A DNA stretch of 64,000 nt from Anaerorhabdus sp964386325 (GCA_964386325.1 CAYLQY010000011.1:1-64000), one strand, 5' to 3'. Positions 40,444-50,378 are shown, counted from the stretch's first letter. Numbers and translations: made by a program. The notes: generated by a model not told the origin, from the letters alone.

Positions 40444-41874
40444 TTACTTAGGTTCAATTGATTGAATTTGATAGAAGTTTGAATCATCACTAGGGATAAG
40501 TGTTACCTTTGATTTACTAAATTGTGATACATGTTCACTTATATATGTTTCTACTTTGTTAATATCGTCATATGAAGGGTATATCACTTCAAACGTATTG
40601 TCATAATTTTGAATCGTAAATGTTACGCCACTTTCATTGGATGAAGAAACAGTTACGCGATAGGGGATAACACTGGCAACAATGGTATATCCATCATCGG
40701 ACTCTGTATCAAAACGCAAACCTAAATAGCTTGTAAAACCCTCGCCACCACCGGAGTTAGAAATAAATGTTTGTTCTTCCTTACTTTGAATAATGCCATT
40801 AGGCAACATGATTGTATCATCAACAAAAAATGAGTCTTGCGTATTGAGTGATGATTTGAGAATGTGGTTTGCACTATTTACAGTTACTATTGGTACAAAA
40901 CCTTCACCACGTGTTCCTTGTTTAAACATTTTTGATGGATTACCATTTGAATCTGTACAGGAAGTTTTAAGACAAACATAATCATTATGAAATCCAAACA
41001 TCCATAAGAGGACATCATCTTTCGATATTGATTCAATAGAACTTGGATTGTAAGAAAGTGTGGATAATAATGAAGTAGTTCGATAGATGGAATTTGTATC
41101 TTTGATTGCAACTGCATGTTGACTATTCACTTTAATAAGTTGTTCTGATTGTACAAAGCGAGGAAATAAGATTCCGGTTTCTCCAAGTGGAAAATAAGTC
41201 CACTCATGAGGATAATATAAATCCTCTTCGAAAAGTGAATTATCAATTTCAGTGACACCTTTATATGTGAGAATTTTTTTTGCAAAATCAAAGAGTGCTT
41301 TTCTTAAATCTACAGCTTCAATCCATTGTTTTTTGTATGTCGTGATAAGTTGTTCTTGTAAATCATCATTAAATACAATTTCTTCTTTTGTTTCTTGATC
41401 ATAAATCTTCACGCGATTTTGATCAAAATAGATAGTAAATGTTTGATTGTCGTTTGTTACAAGTGTTGATTCTAAATGACTATTATAAAAAGCAATAGAA
41501 TGGAAATACGTGGTTGATAAAGTTGCTGTTTTTTCTTTGTCCTTAAGAGTATATTTTAAAGTGATATCTTTAAATTTAGAAGAAGCATCTATTCGTGAAT
41601 TACTATAATATATTTTAGCAATTGAATAAGTATCGCCATTAAGTATGACTTGGTAAAACTCATTGTCATGACGTTTTGATAGTTGATTATTAATTAAATA
41701 TGTATTTAAAACATCAATACCTTCAATGATTAAATCGACATCACTTTTTTGTACTATCTCATTTTTGGAATCAGTGATTGGAGGTGTAGCGGTAATAGTT
41801 GGTTCTATTTTCTGCTTGGTTTGTACGCAGCCGCTAACAAGAATTAGTATGATAAATAGTTTGAGTAGTTTCAT
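40444..41874 (-). CDS. Paralogous lipoprotein 1 of a six-gene array
   Basis: A 476-residue lipoprotein of an unrecognised family (paralogue 1 by position, last in transcription). Signal MKLLKLFIILILVSGCVQ with lipobox. Family marks: an early beta-rich half with IYFDQNRVKIYDQETKEEIVF, the TTYKKQWIEA helix, a Cys pair in YVCLKTSC (Cx4C), the motif PNGIIQSKEEQ at about 345-355, and a C-terminal strand FYQIQSIEPK. It is the only member with a glycine-rich NSGGGEG segment after the NGIxQ motif. A 112-bp gap with an AT-rich hairpin (41890-41920) separates it from paralogue 2, so it may have its own transcript. Confidence 0.8.
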   Translation of the reverse strand: MKLLKLFIILILVSGCVQTKQKIEPTITATPPITDSKNEIVQKSDVDLIIEGIDVLNTYLINNQLSKRHDNEFYQVILNGDTYSIAKIYYSNSRIDASSKFKDITLKYTLKDKEKTATLSTTYFHSIAFYNSHLESTLVTNDNQTFTIYFDQNRVKIYDQETKEEIVFNDDLQEQLITTYKKQWIEAVDLRKALFDFAKKILTYKGVTEIDNSLFEEDLYYPHEWTYFPLGETGILFPRFVQSEQLIKVNSQHAVAIKDTNSIYRTTSLLSTLSYNPSSIESISKDDVLLWMFGFHNDYVCLKTSCTDSNGNPSKMFKQGTRGEGFVPIVTVNSANHILKSSLNTQDSFFVDDTIMLPNGIIQSKEEQTFISNSGGGEGFTSYLGLRFDTESDDGYTIVASVIPYRVTVSSSNESGVTFTIQNYDNTFEVIYPSYDDINKVETYISEHVSQFSKSKVTLIPSDDSNFYQIQSIEPK

Positions 41875-41986
41875 ATCTAAATCCTTTCTAAAATTATTTC
41901 TTGATAAGTGAAATAATTTTTATTATAAATGATGAGTAGAAATATTGTGTATTTAAACTATACTTTATTTATTTGAATGATGAAAT

Positions 41987-43351
41987 TTATTTCTCAATTT
42001 TATCATATGAAATTAATTTATAATATTTTTTATCAGATGATAATTCTGTTACTATATGCCATGTTATTAAATCATCTTTAAATGATGAAGCATATTCAAA
42101 GATTTCTCCTAACTCGATGATATCATGACCAATAGGTTTGCCATTGCTGTCCGTCAAATTATAATATTTAACCTCATCTAAATGGTCCTTGAATCCGTAT
42201 ATTTTATAAAGTGTAATATAAGCTTCGATTTGATTAGAGTCGCTAGAGATTTCATCTATTATTATACCATGTATAGTATCAGGGTTATTCCACATGCCAT
42301 ATTCTGCAATAATTGTTTTTTCTTCTTTGCTTTGGACAATTCCGTTGGATAATTTTTTCGTTTCATTTATGGTAATCGGTTTTGAATTCAGATAGTTTTT
42401 TCTAAATTGATTTAGTTTTTCTTCTGTTAAAACAAGAAAAATGTTGGGAACACTCATTCCTTGATAGGCGAATATAGAATGTTCATCTAGATAAGTATTA
42501 TCTGAATATTGAAATTTGAAAAATAATTCATAAGATAATTCAGCAGAAATTTCTCCTTCATCTTTGATATCAAAAAAATAAGCAGCTGGTTGAAATTTTT
42601 CCTCTAATGACTCTGTGATAAAATTATCGTTTACTTTATAAATTGATGAACTAGCAACAAAATCGGCAACGTATTTTTGAGGTTGATTCGTTTGATAAGT
42701 ATAAGAATGAGAATCATAAATTGACTGCCGCGCTGATTTTTCAAGAGACATGTATTTCTCTTTGGGAAGATAAAGTAATTGATTCATTTTTTCTAATTCA
42801 GAAGTGACAACAAGTATCTCATTAATTTGTTGTTCAACTATATTTGTGACTTGAATCATTAATTCTTCGGGCATGATCCAAGAATCGCTATTAGCATTTT
42901 TCTCGCACATAAGTTGGTTATTATCTGAATAGTATGTGATTCGCTTATGATCATTTGTGGTAAAAATGGATTGTATCCTAGGTTTGGTATCTTCGCTATT
43001 GAAACTATAATGCGTAATGATAAAACCAACTTTATCAACATTATTTTCAGTAAAATTGATAGTCGTAACGGGTGAACTAAAATATGTATAAACGTTACCA
43101 TTTTTTATGAATTCGATATTCATAGTCTCAGTTAAATTGCCAATTTGAATGTTCAGTTCCTCGTTTGTTTGTTGATACCTAATCACAGAGGTATCATCTA
43201 AAAAGTAATCAAGAAAACCGCCAGTGGTAGCTAGTTCGGTCGCTCTTTGTTGAACTTCAGTTTTGTCTAATTCATCAGAGGGTGTTGTTTTAGGTACAGT
43301 TGTACAACTTGTTAGAATCATAAAACATAATAAAAGTATAATTTTTTTCAT
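41987..43351 (-). CDS. Paralogous lipoprotein 2 of a six-gene array (no Cys pair)
   Basis: A 454-residue lipoprotein with signal MKKIILLLCFMILTSCTT. It shares the array's layout: N-terminal half with IQIGNLTETMNIEF and a VTTINFTENNVDKVGF strand, and the motif LSNGIVQSKEEKTI followed by the C-terminal domain ending ITWHIVTELSS..YYKLISY. It is the most divergent: the Cx4C pair found in the other five is absent, and the KQW helix is altered (VEQQINEIL). Gene spacing to paralogue 3 is 14 bp, consistent with an operon. Function is unknown. Confidence 0.8.
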   Translation of the reverse strand: MKKIILLLCFMILTSCTTVPKTTPSDELDKTEVQQRATELATTGGFLDYFLDDTSVIRYQQTNEELNIQIGNLTETMNIEFIKNGNVYTYFSSPVTTINFTENNVDKVGFIITHYSFNSEDTKPRIQSIFTTNDHKRITYYSDNNQLMCEKNANSDSWIMPEELMIQVTNIVEQQINEILVVTSELEKMNQLLYLPKEKYMSLEKSARQSIYDSHSYTYQTNQPQKYVADFVASSSIYKVNDNFITESLEEKFQPAAYFFDIKDEGEISAELSYELFFKFQYSDNTYLDEHSIFAYQGMSVPNIFLVLTEEKLNQFRKNYLNSKPITINETKKLSNGIVQSKEEKTIIAEYGMWNNPDTIHGIIIDEISSDSNQIEAYITLYKIYGFKDHLDEVKYYNLTDSNGKPIGHDIIELGEIFEYASSFKDDLITWHIVTELSSDKKYYKLISYDKIEK

Positions 43352-43365
43352 AGCGCACCTAATTT

Positions 43366-44733
43366 CTACTGATTATCAGTTGGATATAATAAGTCTAATT
43401 GATAACGTCCCGAGTCTGTTTTTATAAACTTTATTGTCCAAGATTTAAATTTGTTTTTTTCGATATCGATAAACTCTTGGACTTGTTCGCTTGCAATAGA
43501 GAAAACATTATCAAAGTTTTTTATATAAACATGATTTGCAGAACCACTAGATACTTCATATGGAAAAACCTCTAAAGTAATTTGACTATCATCTTCGTTA
43601 ATGGTTTGTGTAAAGAATCCATAATAGTTGTAGAAATAGTCAAATATAGTCTTATAACTATAAGCGTTATCATCTTTGTTTTGAACAATACCGTTTTTAA
43701 GCAAAATGTCTTCGGTAATAGGTGAAAGTTTAAAATCTTTGATTGTTTCACTTATGACTTGTTCAACATGAGGATACGTTAAAATAGAAATTGTTTCATA
43801 TGGTGTGAATCCAGATTTGAGATTTTTAATTATTTCTCCTTCTTTTGTTAAACAGTTATCTTTATAGCATGTGATATCTGGCTCTTCACTCAATGTCAGC
43901 CACTCAACTAAAGATTCTAAAGGAATGTCTTTTGGACTCTTTGTAGTTGGTTCAATGAATGCGAGAAGGGTAATTGCTTTACTGAGTGGATCAAGCAGAG
44001 TTCCGTGGATAATTTCATCATTATTGATTTTTACATGAAATAATGTAGTAGAAATATAGGGGTGTATTCTATAATCATCACCATTTTTATCTGAAAAGTA
44101 ACTGTTGCTATCTCGGTATATGAAATGTTCTGATAGAATAATTTTATCAAATAGAATAGATATTATATCTGTATTCATATTAGCAAGGTAATTATGTTTA
44201 TCTGAAATACTCATATAAATAGTAGTCATTTCAATAAATAGATGATCATAAATTTCATCATTTAAAAGAAGGCGTTCCCCTGTTTCTTTGTCTAAGATTT
44301 TCATGCGATTGAAGTCGAATATAATTGAATAGTTGGTACCATCAATGCTAATGTCAGCTGATAATAATGAATCATAAAGGCTGGAAGTGTAAGTGAAAGT
44401 TGGAATTATTTCGATGGTGGTAAAAGAGTTATCCTTATTTTTCATTGAGAATAAGATGGGTGTGTAGTTTAATGTATAAGTGAAATCTTTTGTGTAATTA
44501 AATTTTACATCAAAGTCGAAATTTTCATTAGAACCCTTCAAAATGAAAGAATCATCTGTAATAGTGACATCGGCATCTTTCATTCCAATTAGATCATGAT
44601 TTTCAGCATTTTTGATTAGACTATATAGCTTGTTTCTTTCGACTTCCTTTAATTTAGATGTAAAACTCGACTGATTGCATGAAGTACATAAACACAACAT
44701 ACATGTTAAAGTAAGCAGCATTGCTTTTTTCAT
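43366..44733 (-). CDS. Paralogous lipoprotein 3 of a six-gene array
   Basis: A 455-residue lipoprotein. Signal MKKAMLLTLTCMLCLCTSC, with the lipobox Cys preceded by TS. The start at 44733 has GAGG six bases upstream; the frame extends four codons further, but only through a TTG. Family marks are IIFDFNRMKILDKETGERLL, the Cys pair CYKDNC, the motif KNGIVQNKDD, and the end WTIKFIKTDSGRYQLDLLY. It lies 8 bp after paralogue 4's stop. Confidence 0.8.
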   Translation of the reverse strand: MKKAMLLTLTCMLCLCTSCNQSSFTSKLKEVERNKLYSLIKNAENHDLIGMKDADVTITDDSFILKGSNENFDFDVKFNYTKDFTYTLNYTPILFSMKNKDNSFTTIEIIPTFTYTSSLYDSLLSADISIDGTNYSIIFDFNRMKILDKETGERLLLNDEIYDHLFIEMTTIYMSISDKHNYLANMNTDIISILFDKIILSEHFIYRDSNSYFSDKNGDDYRIHPYISTTLFHVKINNDEIIHGTLLDPLSKAITLLAFIEPTTKSPKDIPLESLVEWLTLSEEPDITCYKDNCLTKEGEIIKNLKSGFTPYETISILTYPHVEQVISETIKDFKLSPITEDILLKNGIVQNKDDNAYSYKTIFDYFYNYYGFFTQTINEDDSQITLEVFPYEVSSGSANHVYIKNFDNVFSIASEQVQEFIDIEKNKFKSWTIKFIKTDSGRYQLDLLYPTDNQ

Positions 44734-44741
44734 AACTTGCC

Positions 44742-46169
44742 TCAATTCTTTGTCGCATAGATAATCTTGTAATAATTAGGATCATCATTTTTCTGCAACT
44801 GTATTGTCCAATTTTCAAATAATTCTGAATGCTCTTTTATATAGCTAGGTATTGTTTCAAGTTTGTATTTTTCATCAAGTTCAATTGTAGTGCCATCCTT
44901 TGTTTTAATAAGGTACGAGGTAATATTTCCTGTGCATGAATAACAATATTTATATGAACTTAGTTCATATAGAGATAAATCGATTTTGATTGTGTCTGCG
45001 TTATCTTCATAGGCGTTAATAATTAGTTCATAGCTATTAAAGTTTGTTGGATTTGTATTGCCGAAATAATATTTTTCTTCGTAATCTTGTATGATTCCAT
45101 TGGTAAGTGATTTGGTTTCGTCTATTGAAAATATTTGATTTATACTAAAAATATTGTTAGCTATATAATTTAAATATGTCTCAGTTAATAAAGAATTTGT
45201 ATGATAATTATATTTATTTATATATCGCATATCGATATCACTACTTGTAGGTATGCAATACGATGATAAACATTTGTAATCGGAGTTTACTGAAAGAATG
45301 GCTTGTACCAAATCATCTTTTGGTAATGTTGTATCGCTATCAAAAGATTGTGGTATGTAAAAAAGAAGGCTCAGGGTATTATATAATTTATTTGTATCCC
45401 AATTTTCTATGTCTTTCTTTGGCAATGTTAATCTATGATATACGAAATTTTTCGGATGAATCAAAGGCTTCGTTCCATCTGGATTAAATAGCCAATCAAG
45501 TTTTACAGTGCTATCAAAGCTTATTTGTTCGATAGGTTCAAATACATAATATGAAGGTCCTAAAAATATTTGATGAAACTTTTCTCCAAAAACTTGGAGA
45601 CAAAAATTTTGAATCATGACTTCTGACCATTGCTTTTTATAAATCTCTAAAAGTTTATTATTTAGTTCATTCCCAATTTCTGGTTTTCCTAAATTCACTA
45701 TCTCAGTTTCATATTCAGGATTGAAATAAACAAATTGAGATTTCCCGTCTCCTTGAACTAATTCAGAAAAAAGAACATGACCTCTTCCTTCAAGTTCAAT
45801 ACTTGTGGAAAGGCGTGCATGTTTTTCTTCGCCATTCACAACATAGCTGAATCCAATAGGTTCAAATGCATAATCATAATCAACGATTCCACTTAAAAAT
45901 ACTTTGATGTCGATTTTTGTTTCTTCATTGATGACAACAGAGAGATACTTGTCATTCAATGTATAACTTAAATTATCAGGAGATGTTAATAAGGAGTCAA
46001 AGTACTTTCCTTCTAAAATTAATCGATCAATTTCTTTTAATTCATAGTCGCTAAATGATGCAACGGATTCATCACTTTGGAGTATTTCGTTAGGTTTATT
46101 GGGTAATTTTATATTAGTGCTGCATCCATCGAGTAAAAGTGAAAGTAGTACTATTACTATTATTTTCAT
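44742..46169 (-). CDS. Paralogous lipoprotein 4 of a six-gene array
   Basis: A 475-residue lipoprotein. The signal MKIIVIVLLSLLLDGCS starts at 46169, 7 bp after AGGAGA; the frame is open six codons further upstream without RBS. Family marks: EIYKKQWSEVM helix, KLYNTLSLLFYIPQSF, the Cys pair CLSSYC, LTNGIIQDYEEKYYF, and the end WTIQLQKNDDPNYYKIIY. A second pair CYSC lies late in the sequence (KYCYSCTGN). It is closest to paralogue 6 by shared segments (KFYNTLSLLFYL). Confidence 0.8.
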   Translation of the reverse strand: MKIIVIVLLSLLLDGCSTNIKLPNKPNEILQSDESVASFSDYELKEIDRLILEGKYFDSLLTSPDNLSYTLNDKYLSVVINEETKIDIKVFLSGIVDYDYAFEPIGFSYVVNGEEKHARLSTSIELEGRGHVLFSELVQGDGKSQFVYFNPEYETEIVNLGKPEIGNELNNKLLEIYKKQWSEVMIQNFCLQVFGEKFHQIFLGPSYYVFEPIEQISFDSTVKLDWLFNPDGTKPLIHPKNFVYHRLTLPKKDIENWDTNKLYNTLSLLFYIPQSFDSDTTLPKDDLVQAILSVNSDYKCLSSYCIPTSSDIDMRYINKYNYHTNSLLTETYLNYIANNIFSINQIFSIDETKSLTNGIIQDYEEKYYFGNTNPTNFNSYELIINAYEDNADTIKIDLSLYELSSYKYCYSCTGNITSYLIKTKDGTTIELDEKYKLETIPSYIKEHSELFENWTIQLQKNDDPNYYKIIYATKN

Positions 46170-46179
46170 AAAACATCTC

Positions 46180-47559
46180 CTAGTCATTTATTGACTTCAT
46201 AGAAATGATTGAATAATCTTTTGTGTCTTCATTTTGGCTAACTTTTATTTCGAAACTTTTGAGAGTTGGTTCTAAAGATTGTAGATATTCCAATTCATAT
46301 TCTTCGCCTAGGTGGATAGGGTAAGGGAAATATTGATCGATATTTTTTACTAGATAAGATTGGTTATAGCTATCGGAGTAGTTATTATTGATTATGGAAT
46401 AAGGAGTAACAATATAAGTGTCATCTTCTTTTTCTTCAATATGAAGATAGTTTTGCAAAACTGTGTAGTCCGTCATTGCAGAAGTAGCTAGAAATTTTTG
46501 AATGCTAGCATCTTGTTTAATTCCATTCTCAATTGTTTTTGTAGTTTCGATAGTTAGGGGTTGTAAAGAGGGAATAGATTCTTCGATTATTCTATTTACG
46601 TTGGTTATACTTAATGTATTAAATTGTATAGAATAATTATCTTGTCTATAAATACCCATATTACCTAAATCAAATTTACAGTCATTTGATGAACAATGTA
46701 AATTTGGATCTCCTACATAGTTCAACCACTCTAAAAATTTATATGTGGGAATTTCAGAGAGTTCCTGTATTTCAGTATCTAGAACAAGTGTTAAGAAGAA
46801 TAGTTGATATATTGCGTCTAATGAGTTATTGTTTTTTGGTGCATCATCATTAATAATAACACTTAAACTTAATGCTGGTTGGTTGCATGGATACAAATCA
46901 ATTGTTCCATCAGATTTTGTATAGGAAGAGACATAGATGAAATCTTCAGGGTGAATAAGAATATCTTTTACTATCGATGTTATTTTCGTTCCAGTGGTGG
47001 CAAGATAATGATGCAATGTCCCTAATTGACTCCACTGTTGAACATAGTTAATTATCAATGCTTTTGTAAGAGAATCACTTATCTCGGCTTTCTTATGTGA
47101 TAATTGACTTTTAATCTCACCTGTATTTTGATCAAAATAAATATCTAATTTTTTACCATCATCGTAAGTAAGTACTGAAAAAATATGAGAGTCATAAAGA
47201 CTGTTTAAATCATAAATAAATTTTGACTCAAGAGTTGCGTATTTTATTCGCTCATTTTCAGTGTAATCAAATTCTAAATCAGTGAAGGAAGTTTCGTAGA
47301 AGAAATTTGATGAATAATCAAAGAGTGCTTTAAAGGGTTGAGGTCCTTTACTGAGGGTAAGTGTAAATGAATCATTATTATAGTTAATTTCTACTTCTTG
47401 AAAAGCAGAACTATTTGAAATGAGTGCTTCTTTGATAGCGATGATTTCTAAAGGTTTAAGTTTGAATTGTAGAGGGTCATTAGTTGTGGGGGGTTCATTA
47501 GTTTGAACTGTACAACTACAGAGAAGAATTGAAATAACGATAAGTATCATTTTTTTCAT
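46180..47559 (-). CDS. Paralogous lipoprotein 5 of a six-gene array
   Basis: A 459-residue lipoprotein with signal MKKMILIVISILLCSCTV. Family marks: DIYFDQNTGEIKSQ, the NYVQQWSQLG helix, the Cys pair CSSNDC, IENGIKQDASIQ, and the end FEIKVSQNEDTKDYSIISM. It starts 2 bp after paralogue 6's stop and ends 10 bp before the next start, so it is in the same operon. Confidence 0.8.
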   Translation of the reverse strand: MKKMILIVISILLCSCTVQTNEPPTTNDPLQFKLKPLEIIAIKEALISNSSAFQEVEINYNNDSFTLTLSKGPQPFKALFDYSSNFFYETSFTDLEFDYTENERIKYATLESKFIYDLNSLYDSHIFSVLTYDDGKKLDIYFDQNTGEIKSQLSHKKAEISDSLTKALIINYVQQWSQLGTLHHYLATTGTKITSIVKDILIHPEDFIYVSSYTKSDGTIDLYPCNQPALSLSVIINDDAPKNNNSLDAIYQLFFLTLVLDTEIQELSEIPTYKFLEWLNYVGDPNLHCSSNDCKFDLGNMGIYRQDNYSIQFNTLSITNVNRIIEESIPSLQPLTIETTKTIENGIKQDASIQKFLATSAMTDYTVLQNYLHIEEKEDDTYIVTPYSIINNNYSDSYNQSYLVKNIDQYFPYPIHLGEEYELEYLQSLEPTLKSFEIKVSQNEDTKDYSIISMKSIND

Positions 47560-47561
47560 AA

Positions 47562-49010
47562 CTAATCACCATACCTTTCATTTGCGTAAATGATTTTATA
47601 AAATGACTTATTATCATTTTCTTCTAATCTAACAGTCCATCGCTGGAAATTATCTTGGTTATTCTGAATGAATTGATCAATGTTAGATGTATTGTACTTT
47701 TCGCCTGGTCTTATTTCATCGTCGGAAGTAAGCAGAACTAATTCATATTCGTCATTGTCATTCATTTCATGAGTATATTCATAGAGTACAACTTTGCAAG
47801 TTATCTCGCTACCTTCAATTGAATAATCAGTTACAAGAATTCCACGGCCAGTACTTGGTGAAGAATTTGTATTAGGAATAAGTTGAAGATAGTAATTTTG
47901 TAATCCACTTTGAAGAATACCAGAGTCTAGTAACTTTGTTTCGTGAATAGGATCAGTGATTTTAATATTGAAAATATCTTTTACTGTTTTTATAAAATAG
48001 TCTTCAGTTAACATATAGTATGCACTATATTCTTCACTAATACCTTCATATGCAAAAATCTTGTTCTCTATTGTGCCTGCAGCTTTACAATATCGGTTAT
48101 CACAAGTGTAATTGGCACCTATATCAAGTATTGCTTCAGCTAGTACTTCAGTGTCGATAGTCGAGTTATTCTGATATGAATTTTCTAAGTAAAAAAGTAA
48201 GCTAAGTGTATTATAGAATTTATTTGTGTCTAAATTTTCATCGTAGATTTGATTACTATGATTAAGATTATTATTTGAATATTTTTTTGGTATTAATTTC
48301 TCGGTGTTTTCATCAATTCCTAATAGCCAATCAACATTAATAGGGATACTTGGAAATTGATCGGTAGCGTCTAAAAATAAATAATATGCAGGACCTTTTA
48401 AGATTTGTTCAAACTGTGTGTAAAAGTTAATCATATCACTATGAAATAATGATGCTTCAGACCATTGCTGTTTATATGTATGCATTATTTGCTTGCTTAG
48501 TGAATCGACAAAAACAATCTCATCTTCAGTCTCACGATCGCATATTCTTGGATTATCAAAGTCGCTATCAAAATAAATATCAAAGTTTTGTCCGTCACTT
48601 GTAGTGAGTTTTGAAATTAATAAATTATCTTCTGAACCTGAAACCCGTTTATAAATTGAAGTAAGAGTAGCGGTTTTTTGATTGTCATTCTTTTCATAGT
48701 CAAAAGTAATAGAATCAAATGGATATTCAAAAAAGAACTTTCCATAAAGATTAAATTTCAATGTAATCTTCTTATTGTCGTTAATATTGATAGTTAACCC
48801 ACTATCATCGAGAACATAGCTTAGGTTATCTTGATTTGTGCATATTTTATCGAAGTAATGACCATTGGCAATTAATTCATCTATTTTTTCTTTTTCGAAA
48901 TCATTATAAATGATAGTCGTTGATTGACTATGATTGTTATTTGCTGATGGTGGAGGAGTACTACAACCTATAAGAAAAAAAGATAATAATAAAAGAATGA
49001 ATTTTTTCAT
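47562..49010 (-). CDS. Paralogous lipoprotein 6, first gene of the six-gene array
   Basis: A 482-residue lipoprotein with signal MKKFILLLLSFFLIGCST. Family marks: IYFDSDFDNPRICDRETEDE, HTYKQQWSEAS, KFYNTLSLLFYLE, the Cys pair CDNRYC, LDSGILQSGLQNYY, and the end WTVRLEENDNKSFYKIIY. It is the promoter-proximal gene of the minus-strand operon, with GAGGGAG before the ATG. The family is not recognised; the domain plan suggests an N-terminal beta domain, a central helical domain with the disulfide, and a C-terminal beta domain, displayed on the outer face of the membrane. Confidence 0.8.
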   Translation of the reverse strand: MKKFILLLLSFFLIGCSTPPPSANNNHSQSTTIIYNDFEKEKIDELIANGHYFDKICTNQDNLSYVLDDSGLTININDNKKITLKFNLYGKFFFEYPFDSITFDYEKNDNQKTATLTSIYKRVSGSEDNLLISKLTTSDGQNFDIYFDSDFDNPRICDRETEDEIVFVDSLSKQIMHTYKQQWSEASLFHSDMINFYTQFEQILKGPAYYLFLDATDQFPSIPINVDWLLGIDENTEKLIPKKYSNNNLNHSNQIYDENLDTNKFYNTLSLLFYLENSYQNNSTIDTEVLAEAILDIGANYTCDNRYCKAAGTIENKIFAYEGISEEYSAYYMLTEDYFIKTVKDIFNIKITDPIHETKLLDSGILQSGLQNYYLQLIPNTNSSPSTGRGILVTDYSIEGSEITCKVVLYEYTHEMNDNDEYELVLLTSDDEIRPGEKYNTSNIDQFIQNNQDNFQRWTVRLEENDNKSFYKIIYANERYGD

Positions 49011-49047
49011 ATCAAAGCTCTCCCTCTGGTAGAATTGTTATAACTTA

Positions 49048-49076
49048 AGTCTACAATAATAGACCTTTTATATCAA
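49048..49076 (-). promoter_or_regulatory. Candidate promoter of the lipoprotein array
   Basis: On the minus strand TTGATA (complement of 49071-49076), 17 bp, and TAGACT (complement of 49048-49053). It lies between the cca stop and the first array gene. Confidence 0.5.
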
Positions 49077-49080
49077 TGCT

Positions 49081-50277
49081 TTATCGGTTGTTTTCTAAGA
49101 AAATGATTAATTCTTCTTTCTTGTTTGGAATTTTATCTTGCATTACTTGAAATAGACACTCATGCAGTAATATGGAAATTTGATGTTTAGGATAACCTAA
49201 ATCTAAGAGTTCATTTCCTTTAATGTTTAATTGAGATAGCGATATACATTCGTTTTGATCGATAATGGCTTGATATTGTTCAAATAATTTATTTTCGTCT
49301 AAAGTAGAATCAAGTAAACATTTGAAATAAAGGATATCTTCAAAAAAATCGCTATATTGTGATAATAAAAGTTTAAGTTCAAATTTAGAAGATAAAGGTT
49401 TATTCATAACAGACAAAAGTACTTGTACGCGTTTTGTGATTGTCTTTGAATATTTTAAACGAGTACATATAGCGAGGGAAGTTAATGCAGCTTCATGTAG
49501 TTGGTGAAGTAAACATGAAAGTCGTAACACAATAGATGGTTTACACATGGATAAAACTTCGTATGTTCTGTTGAATTTTTTTGGTGAAAGTGATAACTCT
49601 TTACATTCAGGTAGTATTACTTCAATGATTTGATGATTGTCAAAAAGCTCTTGAGCACATGTTGGGCTTAAGAATATTTTATTTAACTCTTCTTGAATAC
49701 GCTCATTTGATATATGTTTTAGCAGATCTTTGTTTTCTAGTAATCCTTGTTTTGTGTGTGGCTCAATTGTGAAGTTAAGTTGACAACTAAAACGAATAGC
49801 TCGAAGAATTCTGAGAGCGTCTTCATTAAAACGTTCATTGGGATTTCCAATACAACGAATGATTTTATTTTCAATATCACTTATCCCATTGAAGAAATCA
49901 AAATATCCTTGATTAGGATGATAACAGATAGCATTCATCGTAAAGTCTCTTCGCATGCAATCATCTTTTAATTGGTTAGAAAAAACAACTTTAGTTGGAT
50001 GACGGTGGTCTCTATAATCCATATCAATACGATACGTAGTTATTTCATAAGGGATATCATCCATGAAGACAGTTATTGTCCCATGTTTAATTCCGATATC
50101 TAACATTCGATAATTTTTAAAACACTTTTTTATTTGTGTTGGTGTGGCGTTTGTAGTGATGTCAAAATCTTGAACGGGAAGGTGCAACAAAAAGTTACGA
50201 GTAGCGCCACCAACTAAGTAGGCATCATAATGATTGTCATTTAAAATTGAAATACATTGTTTCCATGCATCATTCAT
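49081..50277 (-). CDS. cca: CCA tRNA nucleotidyltransferase
   Basis: A 398-residue class II nucleotidyltransferase that adds or repairs the 3' CCA of tRNA. The N-terminal palm has LVGGATRNFLL and the catalytic carboxylates Asp37 and Asp39 in DFDITTN. Next are RRDFTMNAI, the RIxRAIRF helix (LRILRAIRFSCQL) and the nucleotide-recognition region around ISNERIQEELNKI. The C-terminal half is helical as usual. It lies upstream of, and in the same direction as, the lipoprotein array, with AAGGAAG before the ATG. Confidence 0.92.
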   Translation of the reverse strand: MNDAWKQCISILNDNHYDAYLVGGATRNFLLHLPVQDFDITTNATPTQIKKCFKNYRMLDIGIKHGTITVFMDDIPYEITTYRIDMDYRDHRHPTKVVFSNQLKDDCMRRDFTMNAICYHPNQGYFDFFNGISDIENKIIRCIGNPNERFNEDALRILRAIRFSCQLNFTIEPHTKQGLLENKDLLKHISNERIQEELNKIFLSPTCAQELFDNHQIIEVILPECKELSLSPKKFNRTYEVLSMCKPSIVLRLSCLLHQLHEAALTSLAICTRLKYSKTITKRVQVLLSVMNKPLSSKFELKLLLSQYSDFFEDILYFKCLLDSTLDENKLFEQYQAIIDQNECISLSQLNIKGNELLDLGYPKHQISILLHECLFQVMQDKIPNKKEELIIFLENNR

Positions 50278-50378
50278 TTTTTATATCTTCCTTTTTTTAA
50301 TTTTACCATGTTGTTGCCCTTCAAAAAAGTGAAAGTAGTGGTATAATAGTTTAATCGAAATAGGAAGAAGGGGTGTGG

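Larger units (their letters stand above)
40444..49010 (-). other. Tandem array of six paralogous lipoprotein genes
   Basis: Six genes of 454-482 codons lie head to tail with gaps of 2-14 bp, except a 112-bp gap before the last. All share a lipoprotein signal and, in order, a strand pair ending in a D-x-E-T/K turn, a helix usually carrying QW, a Cx4C pair (five of six), an NGI-x-Q motif (SGILQ in paralogue 6), and a C-terminal strand pair ending Y-x-I/L. Divergence between copies is high at the protein level, so the array is old rather than a recent amplification. Confidence 0.85.

Noticed and set aside
40444..49010. Lipoprotein array as an assembly artefact or recent duplication
   Set aside because: The six copies differ strongly in sequence and length, so neither mis-assembly nor recent amplification fits.
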